Below, piece by piece: positions 33,190-42,900 of a stretch of DNA of 64,000 nt. The DNA is from Spirochaetota bacterium (GTDB lineage Bacteria > Spirochaetota > UBA4802 > JAFGDQ01): positions 57,448 through 121,447 of the forward strand of contig JAXHTS010000015.1 of assembly GCA_034190085.1 (NCBI GenBank). Reading direction: 5' to 3'. The notes beneath the pieces are model-generated. The model ran no database searches, was not told where the DNA came from, and saw nothing but the letters and a program-made list of their open reading frames with translations. Within the stretch, counting starts at the first letter, position 1; each line of letters begins with the position of its first letter. A program made the translations under genes and the position numbers.

Positions 33190-34275
33190 TTATTTTATAT
33201 ACTTTGATACCGAATTCGAGCGGAATGATCGAAGTTTTGCTTCATATTCCTTAGCCTTCTTTTTGTCTCTATCCTCAGTACATAGCTTGACAAGCTCATC
33301 CAACGCTCGCAAATGATTGGGTTTGAACTCAAGTACCTGCTCACAGACACTGATTGCCTTTTTTATTTTTCCCTGTTTTTGATATAGTCTTGAGAAACCT
33401 AAAAGCGCAAATGGATTAAACCCGATATCCAAACTCTTCTGGAAATATTCTGTAGCCTTGTCATATTGGTCAGCCCCTAGGTAAGCGTCTCCAATGCGAG
33501 TCAGCAATGTCTGATTCTCCGGTTCTTTTTCTATTATTCTCTTCCACCAGTTAACTGCATCCATATAGTTTAACATGCCACGTTCACAATCTCCAAGTCC
33601 AAAGATAGCATAAGTATTGTCAGATTCAAGGTTCAGGGCACGTTGATAATATTCCTTAGCTCTGTTATAGTCCTGCCTATGTCTGCAGATGTTTCCTGCC
33701 ATAGTTAAGATATTTATGAAATTTTCATCAATGGCTAGCAGCTTGTCAAAATAGCAGAGGGCTTTATCATATTCCTCCATTTTATAATATAGATCCCCAA
33801 TACCCAACAGGGCATATTTGTCATGGGCATATATACTAAGGGATTGTAGATAATAGGATTCAGATTTCTTATATTCCTCGAGTTTTTTATAGGCATCCCC
33901 AAGGCGTGTCATCACTTTGTTGTCATCACTCTTCTCTTCTAGGTATTTATGCCAGTATTCTATTGCATCTGTTAGCTTTTCAAGTCCGCGATATGAATCA
34001 CCAATACCACGAAGTGCGAATATATTTACTGGATCATTCTGAAGGACAATACCGTAATAATTAATGGATGTCTCGAAATCCTTTTTCTCTCTAAATAGGT
34101 CGCCTAACCCAACCAGAATATATGGATTCTGTGGATCAATGGCAAGCGCCTTTATAAAGACATCTTCTGCATCCTTAAGGCGTTTCTGTTTTAGAAAACG
34201 TGTTCCCTGACGAGAAAGCTCGATCACTTTTCGTGATATACGAGACGGGAAAGCTGTGCTTGTAAAAAGAGCCAT
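33190..34275 (-). CDS. TPR repeat protein
   Basis: 361 aa from ATG 34275, chosen because GATGAGG lies at the right distance; another ATG four codons upstream overlaps that site. It contains about nine 34-residue tetratricopeptide units: LKDAEDVFIKALAIDPQNPY, FETSINYYGIVLQNDP, LTDAIEYWHKYLEEK, YKKSESYYLQSLSIYAHDKY, YDKALCYFDKLLAIDENF, YNRAKEYYQRALNLESDNTY and more. There is no signal peptide or membrane segment, so it is a cytoplasmic scaffold. It converges on purA with a 38-base gap. TPR proteins of this shape are common in spirochaetes, but the partner cannot be told. Confidence 0.85.
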   Translation of the reverse strand: MALFTSTAFPSRISRKVIELSRQGTRFLKQKRLKDAEDVFIKALAIDPQNPYILVGLGDLFREKKDFETSINYYGIVLQNDPVNIFALRGIGDSYRGLEKLTDAIEYWHKYLEEKSDDNKVMTRLGDAYKKLEEYKKSESYYLQSLSIYAHDKYALLGIGDLYYKMEEYDKALCYFDKLLAIDENFINILTMAGNICRHRQDYNRAKEYYQRALNLESDNTYAIFGLGDCERGMLNYMDAVNWWKRIIEKEPENQTLLTRIGDAYLGADQYDKATEYFQKSLDIGFNPFALLGFSRLYQKQGKIKKAISVCEQVLEFKPNHLRALDELVKLCTEDRDKKKAKEYEAKLRSFRSNSVSKYIK

Positions 34276-34770
34276 CTGGAACCTCATCCATGATGATTTT
34301 AATAAACTACGCTACCTCCAAGTAACGCTTTTCATCACTTGAGTAAAAGTGAATATAAGATAATATTATATTGTAATGCTGACTTATAAGAATTTGCCAA
34401 CTTATTAGAAGGTTATAAAAAAATAATAATTACATATAATTAAAAAGTCAACACAAAATAGAGCAAAAATATATCATAGTTTTTCAATGGAATAATTACA
34501 TCCAAATTGTGATTTATAGTCAATAATCCTATGAAGTTATGATGAAATGAGTCTGGAAGAAGCCTATTGCCCCTTCAATATGATAGGATAAGCTAACTTG
34601 TTATTGACATATTACTATCACTAAGGCGAATAATTACTCATCTATTGATATATAATACTGCTAATTATCTTGTTGATCATAGGAAAAATCGCGCCCAGAG
34701 ATCAGAATCCTTGATTATTAACCAAAATATGAATTATATTCAATAATCAATAATGAAAGGGAATGAAATC
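34276..34770. other. Divergent intergenic region
   Basis: About 490 very AT-rich bases between the divergent TPR and UPF0104 genes; both promoters must lie here. No gene or repeat recognised. Confidence 0.4.
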
Positions 34771-35796
34771 ATGAAAGAGAACAAGTTTGAAAGGGATGTT
34801 CAAACCATTATACGCAAATGGTTGCCTTGGATATTGACTATATCTATCTTTATCTATTTGTTTCATAGAATTCCGATCGTAAATATTATAGATGCTATTG
34901 AACAGGCGGATATCGCTTTATTTTTACCTATATTAATCTTTTGCGTATTGTTTTTTTATCTAATAGATACTTACATCCAGACTTTTCTCTTTCGATCATT
35001 CGGGACTGATGTGAATTTTAGAGACATGGCTCCAATCCGCGGCGCAACTTACTTGATCGTCCTTCTAAACTATGTAGCTGGCCAGGGAGGTATGGTATTA
35101 TTGATGAACCGATGGAAAAACTTAGCCATATCCCGCGCTACATCAGTGGTAATTTTTAGCTTATTTGTAGATTACTATACATTATTAGCGCTCTGTTTAG
35201 CAGGCGCCTTCAGCCTCCCTGACGTAGACTTAGCTAACTTCTTCGATCTAACAGAGGCAGGACATCTGGTAAAGTTTATAGTCCTTTCATGGATGGCAAT
35301 AATATTCTTCTTGATCTTTTTTTTATGGATATTGCCACATTCAAATGGTCTAGAATGGTTTAAAAAGAATGAATTATTGGCCTCCTTTCGTGAGGCTCAT
35401 CCATTATTATATATTCAGGTAGGCTTGGTTAAGTGTGTTATGTTTGTAGTTGGAATAATCTGTATATATTTTGCTCTTAGGGCATTTCACATTTATGTAC
35501 CGCTAATTGAACTCAGTGTAATGCTTCCATTGGTCTGGTTTATCGGCTCTATACCCATTACTGTAATGCGAATGGGAACCACTCAAGCTGCAATGGTGTG
35601 GCTGATAGTACGTTATGCAGAGAGCGACCTTGATATAAAATCACTGGAAGCAGTCATATTGGCCTTTAGCCTATTGTGGGAAACAGGATTTATTTTTGCA
35701 CGATTTGCAATTGGATCTATTAGTTTCTCTCTTTTACCACGAAACCTATGGGTGCGTAAAGGTAATGTAATTTCTGATGAATTGAAGCAGGATTAA
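34771..35796 (+). CDS. UPF0104 / lysylphosphatidylglycerol synthase-like transmembrane protein
   Basis: 341 aa from ATG 34771 (AAAGGGA before it; another ATG six codons upstream overlaps the site). It is polytopic with about eight membrane segments, e.g. WILTISIFIYLFHRIPIVNI, LFLPILIFCVLFFYLIDTYI, and IVLSWMAIIFFLIFFLWILP. The spacing of the first pair and the IDAIEQADIALF loop resemble the flippase half of MprF and stand-alone UPF0104 proteins. The aminoacyl-transferase half is absent. Stand-alone members are membrane proteins of unclear role, perhaps lipid flipping. A long-stem hairpin follows as terminator. Confidence 0.7.
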   Translation: MKENKFERDVQTIIRKWLPWILTISIFIYLFHRIPIVNIIDAIEQADIALFLPILIFCVLFFYLIDTYIQTFLFRSFGTDVNFRDMAPIRGATYLIVLLNYVAGQGGMVLLMNRWKNLAISRATSVVIFSLFVDYYTLLALCLAGAFSLPDVDLANFFDLTEAGHLVKFIVLSWMAIIFFLIFFLWILPHSNGLEWFKKNELLASFREAHPLLYIQVGLVKCVMFVVGIICIYFALRAFHIYVPLIELSVMLPLVWFIGSIPITVMRMGTTQAAMVWLIVRYAESDLDIKSLEAVILAFSLLWETGFIFARFAIGSISFSLLPRNLWVRKGNVISDELKQD

Positions 35797-35818
35797 ACGG
35801 TTTTTGTAAGTTATATAT

Positions 35819-35882
35819 AAGATACATATATATCCGCACTCCAAGGTCAAATAGGAATGAAGGCATATATGTATCTTTTTGT
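35819..35882 (+). terminator. Hairpin terminator with long loop
   Basis: AAGATACATATAT (35819-35831) pairs perfectly with ATATATGTATCTT (35865-35877), followed by more T. The 33-base loop is longer than usual. It lies about 20 bases after the UPF0104 stop and before the 3' end of the leftward RRM gene. Confidence 0.6.
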
Positions 35883-35938
35883 GATAAAAACTATAGGAGC
35901 TTTCATCTTTTTTCCTATCTAAAATAAGATCTAAATCC

Positions 35939-36205
35939 CTAAGATGCCAATGCCCTTTTATTTACTCCTCGTCTTAAGGGTATTACATTATTCACCTTTA
36001 TATTTCTTCCTTCTAATTTGAAACCATTCAATGCATTTCTTGCCTTTTGAGCTTGTGGGCTGCTGGACATTTCAACAAATCCAAAACCTCTAACTTCAAT
36101 TATATTGACATCCCTGACTTCCCCATAATGTGAAAATAGTTTTTCCAAATCTCCTGGGGTTACAGCATAATCAATATTATCCACGAATAGCCTTTTGTTG
36201 TTCAT
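35939..36205 (-). CDS. RRM-type RNA-binding protein
   Basis: 88 aa, a single RNA recognition motif. RNP2 is LFVDNI (residues 6-11) and RNP1 is RGFGFVEM (39-46), with the alpha-beta layout of cyanobacterial Rbp and other bacterial glycine-rich RRMs. An AAGGGGGAC site supports the ATG. A short basic tail (RRGVNKRAL) follows. Such small proteins bind single-stranded RNA and are often cold-induced. It is monocistronic. Confidence 0.93.
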   Translation of the reverse strand: MNNKRLFVDNIDYAVTPGDLEKLFSHYGEVRDVNIIEVRGFGFVEMSSSPQAQKARNALNGFKLEGRNIKVNNVIPLRRGVNKRALAS

Positions 36206-36507
36206 TTTGTCCCCCTTATAATTTTAGGATAAATATTCATTTAACAATAATTAATCGATATGAAAGGTCAATTAAGGACAATAATTTTCCTCTGATCTAT
36301 AATTATTATCTTAGTAAAATCTTATCAAGATAAGCACTCGTTCATGATTAGTCAAGTAAAAAAGTTAAAATTTTTATATTTAATTACTTTTTTTGTAATG
36401 TTGAAGTGACATTATTTTTTACATTTTGGGTTGACATTTTACTTCAAACATTTAGCCTTGATCCCTATCTTAGGGATAGGGATTTAGCCTGAATAGGAGA
36501 TTGAATA
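36206..36507. other. Divergent intergenic region with an inverted repeat
   Basis: About 300 bases between the divergent RRM and meaB genes. TTGACA at 36431-36436 could be a -35 box, but the matching -10 is poor. The inverted repeat at 36461-36483 is listed separately. Confidence 0.4.
36461..36483. promoter_or_regulatory. 9-bp inverted repeat just ahead of meaB
   Basis: ATCCCTATC, loop TTAGG, GATAGGGAT. It lies 12 bases before the AGGAGA ribosome site. It could be an operator or a leader hairpin. Confidence 0.4.
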
Positions 36508-37446
36508 GTGGATATAAAGAAAGGTATTTTAGAGGGTAACATTTTATCAGCAGCCAGGATGATTTCAATGATTGAAAATGACAGGGAAGAGGCGGCTAAT
36601 ATCATTAAGGAAATATTCCCTTATACAGGAAATGCTTACTTAATAGGAGTAACAGGTTCTCCGGGGGTTGGTAAGAGCACACTTGTATCTCAAATGATTA
36701 AAATATTCAGAGATAGAGGCAAAACTGTTGGTGTTATAGCAGTTGATTCATCTAGCCCCTTTTCAGGGGGGGCGTTATTGGGTGATAGAATAAGAATGCA
36801 GGAACACGAAATGGATCCAGAGGGCGTTTTTGTTAGGAGTATGGCAACTAGAGGCAATCTTGGTGGATTATCTAAAGCGACAAGAGATGCTGCATATGTT
36901 ATGGATGCTATGGGAAGAGAGATAATTATCATTGAAACTGTTGGAGTAGGACAGGTTGAATTGGATATAGTCAAGACAGCTTACACAACAGTAGTCATTC
37001 TGGCTCCAGGAATGGGAGATACTATTCAGGCTATGAAGGCTGGAATTATGGAGATAGGGGATATCTTCATTGTCAACAAAGCTGATCATGAGGGGGTTGA
37101 AGAGACATTAAGGGATGTTGAATATATGCTGAATATGGGGGCTGATGAAAGAGAATGGCATCCAGATGTGTATAAGACGATTGCTGCCAAGGGGGAAGGG
37201 GTTGAAGACTTTATTGATGGTATTGAAAAGCACAGAAAATATCTTGAGGATGCTGACCTCAAATTGCAAAAGGTGTATGGAAAAGAGCAATTGCTTGACC
37301 TCCTTAAGGAAAGGGTAGAAAGACGTATTATGAAAGATGACAAACTTGGGGAAGAGTTTGTTCAAGAATATGTGAAAAAAATCATACAAAGGGAAATTGA
37401 TCCCTATACTGTTTCTGAAATAATGATGAACAAGATAGGGTTATAA
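36508..37446 (+). CDS. meaB: MeaB/ArgK-type G3E GTPase
   Basis: 312 aa from GTG 36508 (AGGAGA seven bases upstream). The P-loop GVTGSPGVGKSTLV (Lys56) is followed by AVDSSSPFSGGALLGDRIRM, VRSMATRGNLGGLSKATRDA, IIIETVGVGQVELDI and IVNKADHEGVEET, the full set of MeaB/LAO-AO family motifs. These GTPases gate cobalamin loading and protect methylmalonyl-CoA mutase and related B12 mutases. No mutase gene is in the window, so its client is elsewhere. No membrane segment. Confidence 0.92.
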   Translation: MDIKKGILEGNILSAARMISMIENDREEAANIIKEIFPYTGNAYLIGVTGSPGVGKSTLVSQMIKIFRDRGKTVGVIAVDSSSPFSGGALLGDRIRMQEHEMDPEGVFVRSMATRGNLGGLSKATRDAAYVMDAMGREIIIIETVGVGQVELDIVKTAYTTVVILAPGMGDTIQAMKAGIMEIGDIFIVNKADHEGVEETLRDVEYMLNMGADEREWHPDVYKTIAAKGEGVEDFIDGIEKHRKYLEDADLKLQKVYGKEQLLDLLKERVERRIMKDDKLGEEFVQEYVKKIIQREIDPYTVSEIMMNKIGL

Positions 37447-37608
37447 ATTTTAATTTACTTTTCCCTCCCACCATTATTGTTCCATCGAATAAAATTTCGT
37501 TGACTTTAAATTTATCAAGTTAATAAGCTTGAGCAAATAGTGTATATTGCCACATGCCATGTGGAATATTTTATGAATCCTATACATTAGAAATTTTCAC
37601 TCGATCAG

Positions 37609-38358
37609 ATGGCTGTAAGATTAAATAATATGGACTCAGAGAAACAATATTTTTATCCTGATGTATTTGATGTGATAACGCTTTCACTAGCACACTCAAA
37701 AGATCCAGATCTAACATTTTGGAAAAAATCAGAAGACTCGATTCTTTCATATGCTGAGGAAATGTTCAAGAGAAACAGATTCAACAAGCTATTGGATGTG
37801 GGATGCGGCGATGGAAGGCTTACAGTTAAATTCTCAAAGTATTTTAATAGGGTTATAGCACTTGAACCTGATAAGATAAGAATGGAGTTTGCAAAGTATA
37901 ATGTTCACAATAATAACATTTCAAATGTTACATTTGTACAATCTCCCTTCCTGAAGGCCGGAATTCAGGATGATTACTTTGATGTTGTTATCTGTAATCA
38001 TGTTATCCAGCATATTAATACTGATATGATAGAGCCTACGATACAGGGTATTTTTAACGTTTTACGAAAAGATGGCATCATTGTGCTTACAACATCCTAT
38101 TCAAAAAGAAAAGATGATTATTTTCTTAAATCCTTTTTGGATAAAGAAGGCAATGTCAATGGAACTGATATCTCTGAAAAAAGCTTCAATAACCTCATTA
38201 TAAATGAGCAAAGAATTCTGCCCATCCATTTTTTTACGGTGGATAATCTAAAGGAATACTTATCCAAGTTTTCATTAATTAAGTTAGATGTTTTTGATGA
38301 TATATACCCTCACTCTATGCTGGACACAGTTATTTTCATTGGATCAAAGCCTAGTTAG
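37609..38358 (+). CDS. Class I SAM-dependent methyltransferase
   Basis: 249 aa. The SAM-binding motif LLDVGCGDGRLTVKFSKYFN (near 64-83), the acidic IALEPD after strand 2, and the motif DDYFDVVICNHVIQHI mark a class I methyltransferase of the Methyltransf_11/25 type. No catalytic or substrate signature tells the acceptor. ATG at 37609; another ATG seven codons on is also possible. It lies between meaB and the glycosyltransferase cluster with gaps on each side, so it is probably transcribed alone. Confidence 0.82.
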   Translation: MAVRLNNMDSEKQYFYPDVFDVITLSLAHSKDPDLTFWKKSEDSILSYAEEMFKRNRFNKLLDVGCGDGRLTVKFSKYFNRVIALEPDKIRMEFAKYNVHNNNISNVTFVQSPFLKAGIQDDYFDVVICNHVIQHINTDMIEPTIQGIFNVLRKDGIIVLTTSYSKRKDDYFLKSFLDKEGNVNGTDISEKSFNNLIINEQRILPIHFFTVDNLKEYLSKFSLIKLDVFDDIYPHSMLDTVIFIGSKPS

Positions 38359-38638
38359 ATTTGATCTTACATGGATATTACTATTTCTTACAAATATCGA
38401 TTATCAATTTGCTCATTTCCTTGACATAAACAAGGATTATGATTAAATATGACTGACCAATTTTAGTACTTACTCTCCTCTTTGAATGATATTAGAGGAT
38501 GCATAGTCATAGTATCTACAAATATCTCTTTTCATAATACTCGATTTAATTATTAACATAAGGCATTCCTGAAGAAAATTTTTCTCTTCAGGTAAAATGT
38601 TGTGTTCAGGGCTATTTCACTAATCTAAAGGCATAAAC

Positions 38639-40888
38639 ATGAGAAAGATGAAGATTGCATGTATTGGTAATTATGTTCCACGGCAGTGCGGAATTGCAAC
38701 ATTTACCAGAGACCTGGTATCATCAATGATTAATAATGATAAGAAAAATAACATTAAAGCTGATGCCTATATAATTGCAATGAATGATGGAGATCAGAAC
38801 TACGATTATCCGGAGGAGGTAAAGCAGGTAATTAGGCAGGAAGAACAGGCTGATTACCTAAAGGCTGCGAAGTATATCAATTTCAGTGATGCTAATGTCT
38901 GTCTACTACAGCATGAATTTGGAATTTTTGGCGGGGAATGTGGAATATACATTTTGCCCTTAATTCATAGGTTGAATATTCCAATAATTGTTACTTTTCA
39001 TACTATATTGAAGGAACCAACCTACAGTCAAAAAGCAATTGTGCATGAGATCGGTAAAGAGGCAATGAAGGTCGTAGTAATGAGCAACCTGGCGATTGAT
39101 TTTTTAACAGATATATACAATGTGCCTAAAGAGAAGATCGCTCTTGTTGAGCATGGTGTCCCTGATATTAGCTTTACGCATAGCAAGCACAATAAAAAAA
39201 AATATAATCTGGAAAACAAGAAATCCTTGCTCACCTTTGGACTTCTTAATAGAAATAAGGGCATAGAAACTGTTATTCAAGCATTGCCAAGAGTTGTGGA
39301 GAAGCATCCGGAAGTCATTTACATAATATTGGGCAAGACTCATCCTATAGTGTTAAGAGAAACGGGAGAGGAGTACAGGAATTATCTTAAACGCTTAGTG
39401 GAGAAGAATAATTTAAGGAATAATGTATATTTCAATGACCGTTATGTGACTAATGAGGAATTGTTTGGCTACTTATCTGCAGTTGATATATACGTCACAC
39501 CCTATTTAGATGAGACACAGATAACAAGCGGTACTCTATCATATGCTGTAGGGGCTGGCACAGCAGTAATTTCCACCCCATACTGGCATGCAAAGGGACT
39601 TTTAGCAGATGGAAGGGGGAAACTATTTGATTTTGGAGACTCAAACGCGCTTGCTGATATTCTGAATGAATTATTAGACAAGCCTTCAGAATTGCTGAAG
39701 TTAAAGAAAAAAGCTTATAGATATGGTCGAAAAACGATCTGGCCTGTAATTGGAATTCAATATCTCAAGCTCATCTCAAATTCATTAAAATCATATACAT
39801 GTAATAAGCTAAAGGAAGAGATAATTATCAATCCTTTATCACTGCCAGCCTTTAGCATTACCCATGTTAAGAGACTAACTGATGATACCGGCATTATTCA
39901 ACATGCCAAATACAGCATCCCAAATCTAAAAGAGGGTTATTCCCTTGATGATAATGCCCGAGCCCTATTAATGACGATAATGGCTTACAGACAGAAGAAG
40001 GATCAGGTTGCGTTAGAGTTGTTGCCGGTCTATTTAAGTTTTATTCATTATATGCAAAATGATGATGGCACATTCAAAAACTTTTTGAGTTTTAGTAGGG
40101 ATTTTCTTGATGATATCGGATCTGAAGATACCTTCGGTAGAACAATCTGGGCTCTAGGCTATCTTGTTCAATATGCGCCAAATGACGCATATTTCCAGAT
40201 AGCTAATGAAATGTTTATTAATGCCTATCCAAAATTTACAAAATTGAAGGTTTTAAGGGGAAGGGCAAATACAATAATTGGAATTTGTCATTATCTACAC
40301 CGTTTTACAAATGATGAAGGCATGAACAAGGTTCTTAGTGAGCTTATAAATATGATCATTGATGAGTATAATCGCAATAAGGATAGCCAATGGCATTGGT
40401 TCGAGCCAAGGCTTTTATATGACAATGGTATTATACCTCTCTCTCTATTTCACGCCTATGAGATTACCGGGGATGAGAAGATTCTAGAAGTTGCAAAGGA
40501 ATCCATGGAATTTCTCGAAAAGATTATTATTAGAGATGGATATTTTTCACTGGTGGGTAATGAAAAATGGTATGTAAAGGGCGAGGAATGTTCCCAATTT
40601 GCTCAACAGCCGGTTGATGCCATGGCTATGGTATTGATGTATTATCAGGCCTATGTTGTAACCAGGGATAAGATCTACATTAATCGAATGATTACCTCCT
40701 TTATGTGGTTTCATGGTGAAAATGATTTGAGAATTCCATTATATGATTTTGAAACAAATGGATGTTGTGATGGTTTGGAGAGTTATGGCGTTAATAGGAA
40801 TCAGGGTGCCGAGAGCACCATATCTTATCAAATAGCCCACTTATCTGTTCTTTTTGCATATGAGCAGGAGATACGAGGTGTAAAATAA
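38639..40888 (+). CDS. Two-domain protein: GT4-like glycosyltransferase plus alpha-helical-barrel-like domain
   Basis: 749 aa from ATG 38639. Residues 1-390 are a GT-B glycosyltransferase: IACIGNYVPRQCGIATFTRD, LLQHEFGIFGGECGIYI, TFHTILKEPTY, LLTFGLLNRNKGIETVIQAL, and a C-terminal donor-site region VDIYVTPYLDETQITSGTLS. Residues about 410-749 are helical: EGYSLDDNARALLMTIMAYR, DIGSEDTFGRTIWALGYLVQ, WHWFEPRLLYDNG, QQPVDAMAMVLMYY. They resemble a six-hairpin glycosidase-type barrel. Its stop overlaps the ATG of the GH130 gene (TAATG), and a second GT4 follows. The layout fits mannose-type oligosaccharide making and turnover in the cytoplasm. Confidence 0.82.
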   Translation: MRKMKIACIGNYVPRQCGIATFTRDLVSSMINNDKKNNIKADAYIIAMNDGDQNYDYPEEVKQVIRQEEQADYLKAAKYINFSDANVCLLQHEFGIFGGECGIYILPLIHRLNIPIIVTFHTILKEPTYSQKAIVHEIGKEAMKVVVMSNLAIDFLTDIYNVPKEKIALVEHGVPDISFTHSKHNKKKYNLENKKSLLTFGLLNRNKGIETVIQALPRVVEKHPEVIYIILGKTHPIVLRETGEEYRNYLKRLVEKNNLRNNVYFNDRYVTNEELFGYLSAVDIYVTPYLDETQITSGTLSYAVGAGTAVISTPYWHAKGLLADGRGKLFDFGDSNALADILNELLDKPSELLKLKKKAYRYGRKTIWPVIGIQYLKLISNSLKSYTCNKLKEEIIINPLSLPAFSITHVKRLTDDTGIIQHAKYSIPNLKEGYSLDDNARALLMTIMAYRQKKDQVALELLPVYLSFIHYMQNDDGTFKNFLSFSRDFLDDIGSEDTFGRTIWALGYLVQYAPNDAYFQIANEMFINAYPKFTKLKVLRGRANTIIGICHYLHRFTNDEGMNKVLSELINMIIDEYNRNKDSQWHWFEPRLLYDNGIIPLSLFHAYEITGDEKILEVAKESMEFLEKIIIRDGYFSLVGNEKWYVKGEECSQFAQQPVDAMAMVLMYYQAYVVTRDKIYINRMITSFMWFHGENDLRIPLYDFETNGCCDGLESYGVNRNQGAESTISYQIAHLSVLFAYEQEIRGVK

Positions 40889-41817
40889 TGTTATTTGTTA
40901 AAAGGTATGAAAAAAATCCAATATTAACAAAGGATGATATTCCTTATCCTGTTGCGACTGTACACAATGCAGGAGCAACAAAATATAGGGATAAATATAT
41001 ACTATTATTTCGTTCACATTTACATAATGGACGATGTGTTATAGGATTAGCAGAAAGTGATGATGGATATAATTTCAGTGTAGCTCAAAAACCCTTTATG
41101 ACGCCTGCAACTAGAGGCGTGTTTAGAGAATATGAAGAATACGGGGTAGAGGATCCGCGCATAACCTTTATGGGTGATGAATATTTGATTACTTACAGCG
41201 CCTATTCCAGACATGGTGTGCGCATAGGATTGGCGAAGACAGTGGATTTTAAGGATGTTGAAAGGGTATCTCTAATTACTGAGGCTGATTATAGAAATGT
41301 AGTTATATTTCCAAAAAAAATTAATGGGCAATACGTTCGCCTTGACAGACCTCACTCCGAGATCAGTCCATGGTCTATATGGATATCCTATTCTCCAGAT
41401 TTAAGATACTGGGGAAATTCCAAAGTGATAATGAAACCTTTACAGTATCACTGGGACGAAATGAAGATTGGCCCCGGAGCCCCGCCAATCAGGACAAAGA
41501 AGGGTTGGTTGAGCATTTATCATGGCGTATTCCCAACAATGGATGGCTGTATTTATAGGTTAGGCGCAGCGCTTCATGATTTAGATGATCCATCCAAAAT
41601 AATTGGTGTTGGCGATAAATGGATATTACAGCCAGAGGAGGAGTATGAGGTTGTAGGCTATGTCCATAATGTGGTGTTTACCTGCGGTGCAGTACCTGAG
41701 GATGACGGCACAGTGAAAATATACTGGGGAGGGGCGGATAAGGTTATGTGTGTTGGCGCTGCCATGTTAGACGATCTCGTGAATCTCTGCATCAACGATT
41801 CGAGGCCTGCGTTGTAG
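40888..41817 (+). CDS. GH130 family glycoside phosphorylase
   Basis: 309 aa, the usual length. Five-bladed propeller motifs: KRYEKNPILTKDDIPYP, VHNAGATKYRDKYILLFRSH, YGVEDPRITFMGDEYLITYS (with the general acid Asp), LDRPHSEISPWSIWISYSPD, IGPGAPPIRTKKGWLSIYHG, YVHNVVFTCGAVPEDDGTVK. GH130 enzymes phosphorolyse beta-mannosides or, in some groups, hydrolyse them. There is no signal peptide, so it is cytoplasmic. It overlaps the upstream glycosyltransferase by one base and the downstream one starts a base after it, giving a GT-GH130-GT operon. Confidence 0.9.
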   Translation: MLFVKRYEKNPILTKDDIPYPVATVHNAGATKYRDKYILLFRSHLHNGRCVIGLAESDDGYNFSVAQKPFMTPATRGVFREYEEYGVEDPRITFMGDEYLITYSAYSRHGVRIGLAKTVDFKDVERVSLITEADYRNVVIFPKKINGQYVRLDRPHSEISPWSIWISYSPDLRYWGNSKVIMKPLQYHWDEMKIGPGAPPIRTKKGWLSIYHGVFPTMDGCIYRLGAALHDLDDPSKIIGVGDKWILQPEEEYEVVGYVHNVVFTCGAVPEDDGTVKIYWGGADKVMCVGAAMLDDLVNLCINDSRPAL

Positions 41818-41818
41818 C

Positions 41819-42829
41819 ATGAAAGTGGCAGTTTTAGCGCCAATCTGCTGGAGAACCCCGCCGCGCCATTATGGTCCCTGGGAGCAGGTTGCTTCTAATA
41901 TTGCAGAGGGTCTAATTTCACGGGGGATTGATGTAACGCTTTTTGCTACTGGGGACTCCTTAACACAAGGGAAACTGGAATATATTACAAAACGTCCATA
42001 TGAAGAGGATAAAAGCATAGATCCCAAGGTATGGGAATGTATGCATATTGGACATATAATGGAGCATGCTGATTGCTTTGATATTATTCACAATAATTAC
42101 GATTTTTTGCCTCTTACATACTCGCGACTAATAAACACTCCCATGTTAACAACCATACATGGGTTCTCATCACCAAAGATTATTCCGGTATACAAAGAAT
42201 ACAATGATTCAGTTTCTTATGTTTCCATCAGCAATTCTGATCGCAGTTCCGAATTAAACTATATTGCCACTGTATATAATGGAATTAAGATAGAGGATTT
42301 TATCCTTAACGAAGGGACTGGTGATTATTTATTATATTTTGGAAGGATTCATCATGATAAGGGCACATATGAGTCCATTCAAATTGCAAAAAAATCCGGC
42401 ATGAGGCTCATCATTTCCGGAATCATCCAAGATCAGAGATACTATGATGAAAAGGTAGAACCATTCATTAATAATGATGATATTGTATTTGTTGGACACT
42501 CCGGTCCTGAGAAGAGAAATAAATTACTCGGAGAAGCCTACGCCCTGCTTCATCCGATAAATTTCGCTGAACCATTTGGATTAAGTGTTGTTGAATCAAT
42601 GCTCTGCGGTACTCCGGTTGTTGCCTTTAATAAAGGCTCAATGCCTGAGTTGATAATACATGGCAAAACCGGATTTTTGGTAAACAATATTGATGAGGCG
42701 GTAGATGCTACTCAGGAGGTGTATACAATTAAGCGCAGGTATTGTCGAGAATGGGCAACTAACAAGTTTAGTCAGGAAAAAATGGTAGATGATTATATAC
42801 AGGTTTATAATGGAGTATTAGGAAAGTAA
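41819..42829 (+). CDS. GT4 family glycosyltransferase
   Basis: 336 aa. N-terminal VAVLAPICWRTPPRHYGPWE then VASNIAEGL is like a family of GT4 enzymes found with GH130 genes. TTIHGFSSPKIIP and the donor domain YLLYFGRIHHDKGTYESIQI, then HPINFAEPFGLSVVESMLCG with the E-x7-E motif, complete the fold. Starts two bases after the GH130 stop. Cytoplasmic, possibly membrane-associated. Donor and acceptor are not evident; GDP-mannose is a fair guess from the GH130 neighbour. Confidence 0.88.
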   Translation: MKVAVLAPICWRTPPRHYGPWEQVASNIAEGLISRGIDVTLFATGDSLTQGKLEYITKRPYEEDKSIDPKVWECMHIGHIMEHADCFDIIHNNYDFLPLTYSRLINTPMLTTIHGFSSPKIIPVYKEYNDSVSYVSISNSDRSSELNYIATVYNGIKIEDFILNEGTGDYLLYFGRIHHDKGTYESIQIAKKSGMRLIISGIIQDQRYYDEKVEPFINNDDIVFVGHSGPEKRNKLLGEAYALLHPINFAEPFGLSVVESMLCGTPVVAFNKGSMPELIIHGKTGFLVNNIDEAVDATQEVYTIKRRYCREWATNKFSQEKMVDDYIQVYNGVLGK

Positions 42830-42900
42830 CAATATTGATTGTTGTCTCCTTAAACATATTTCTCATATATGCAGTGAAATTAGTATCAGTGAGTCTTCAT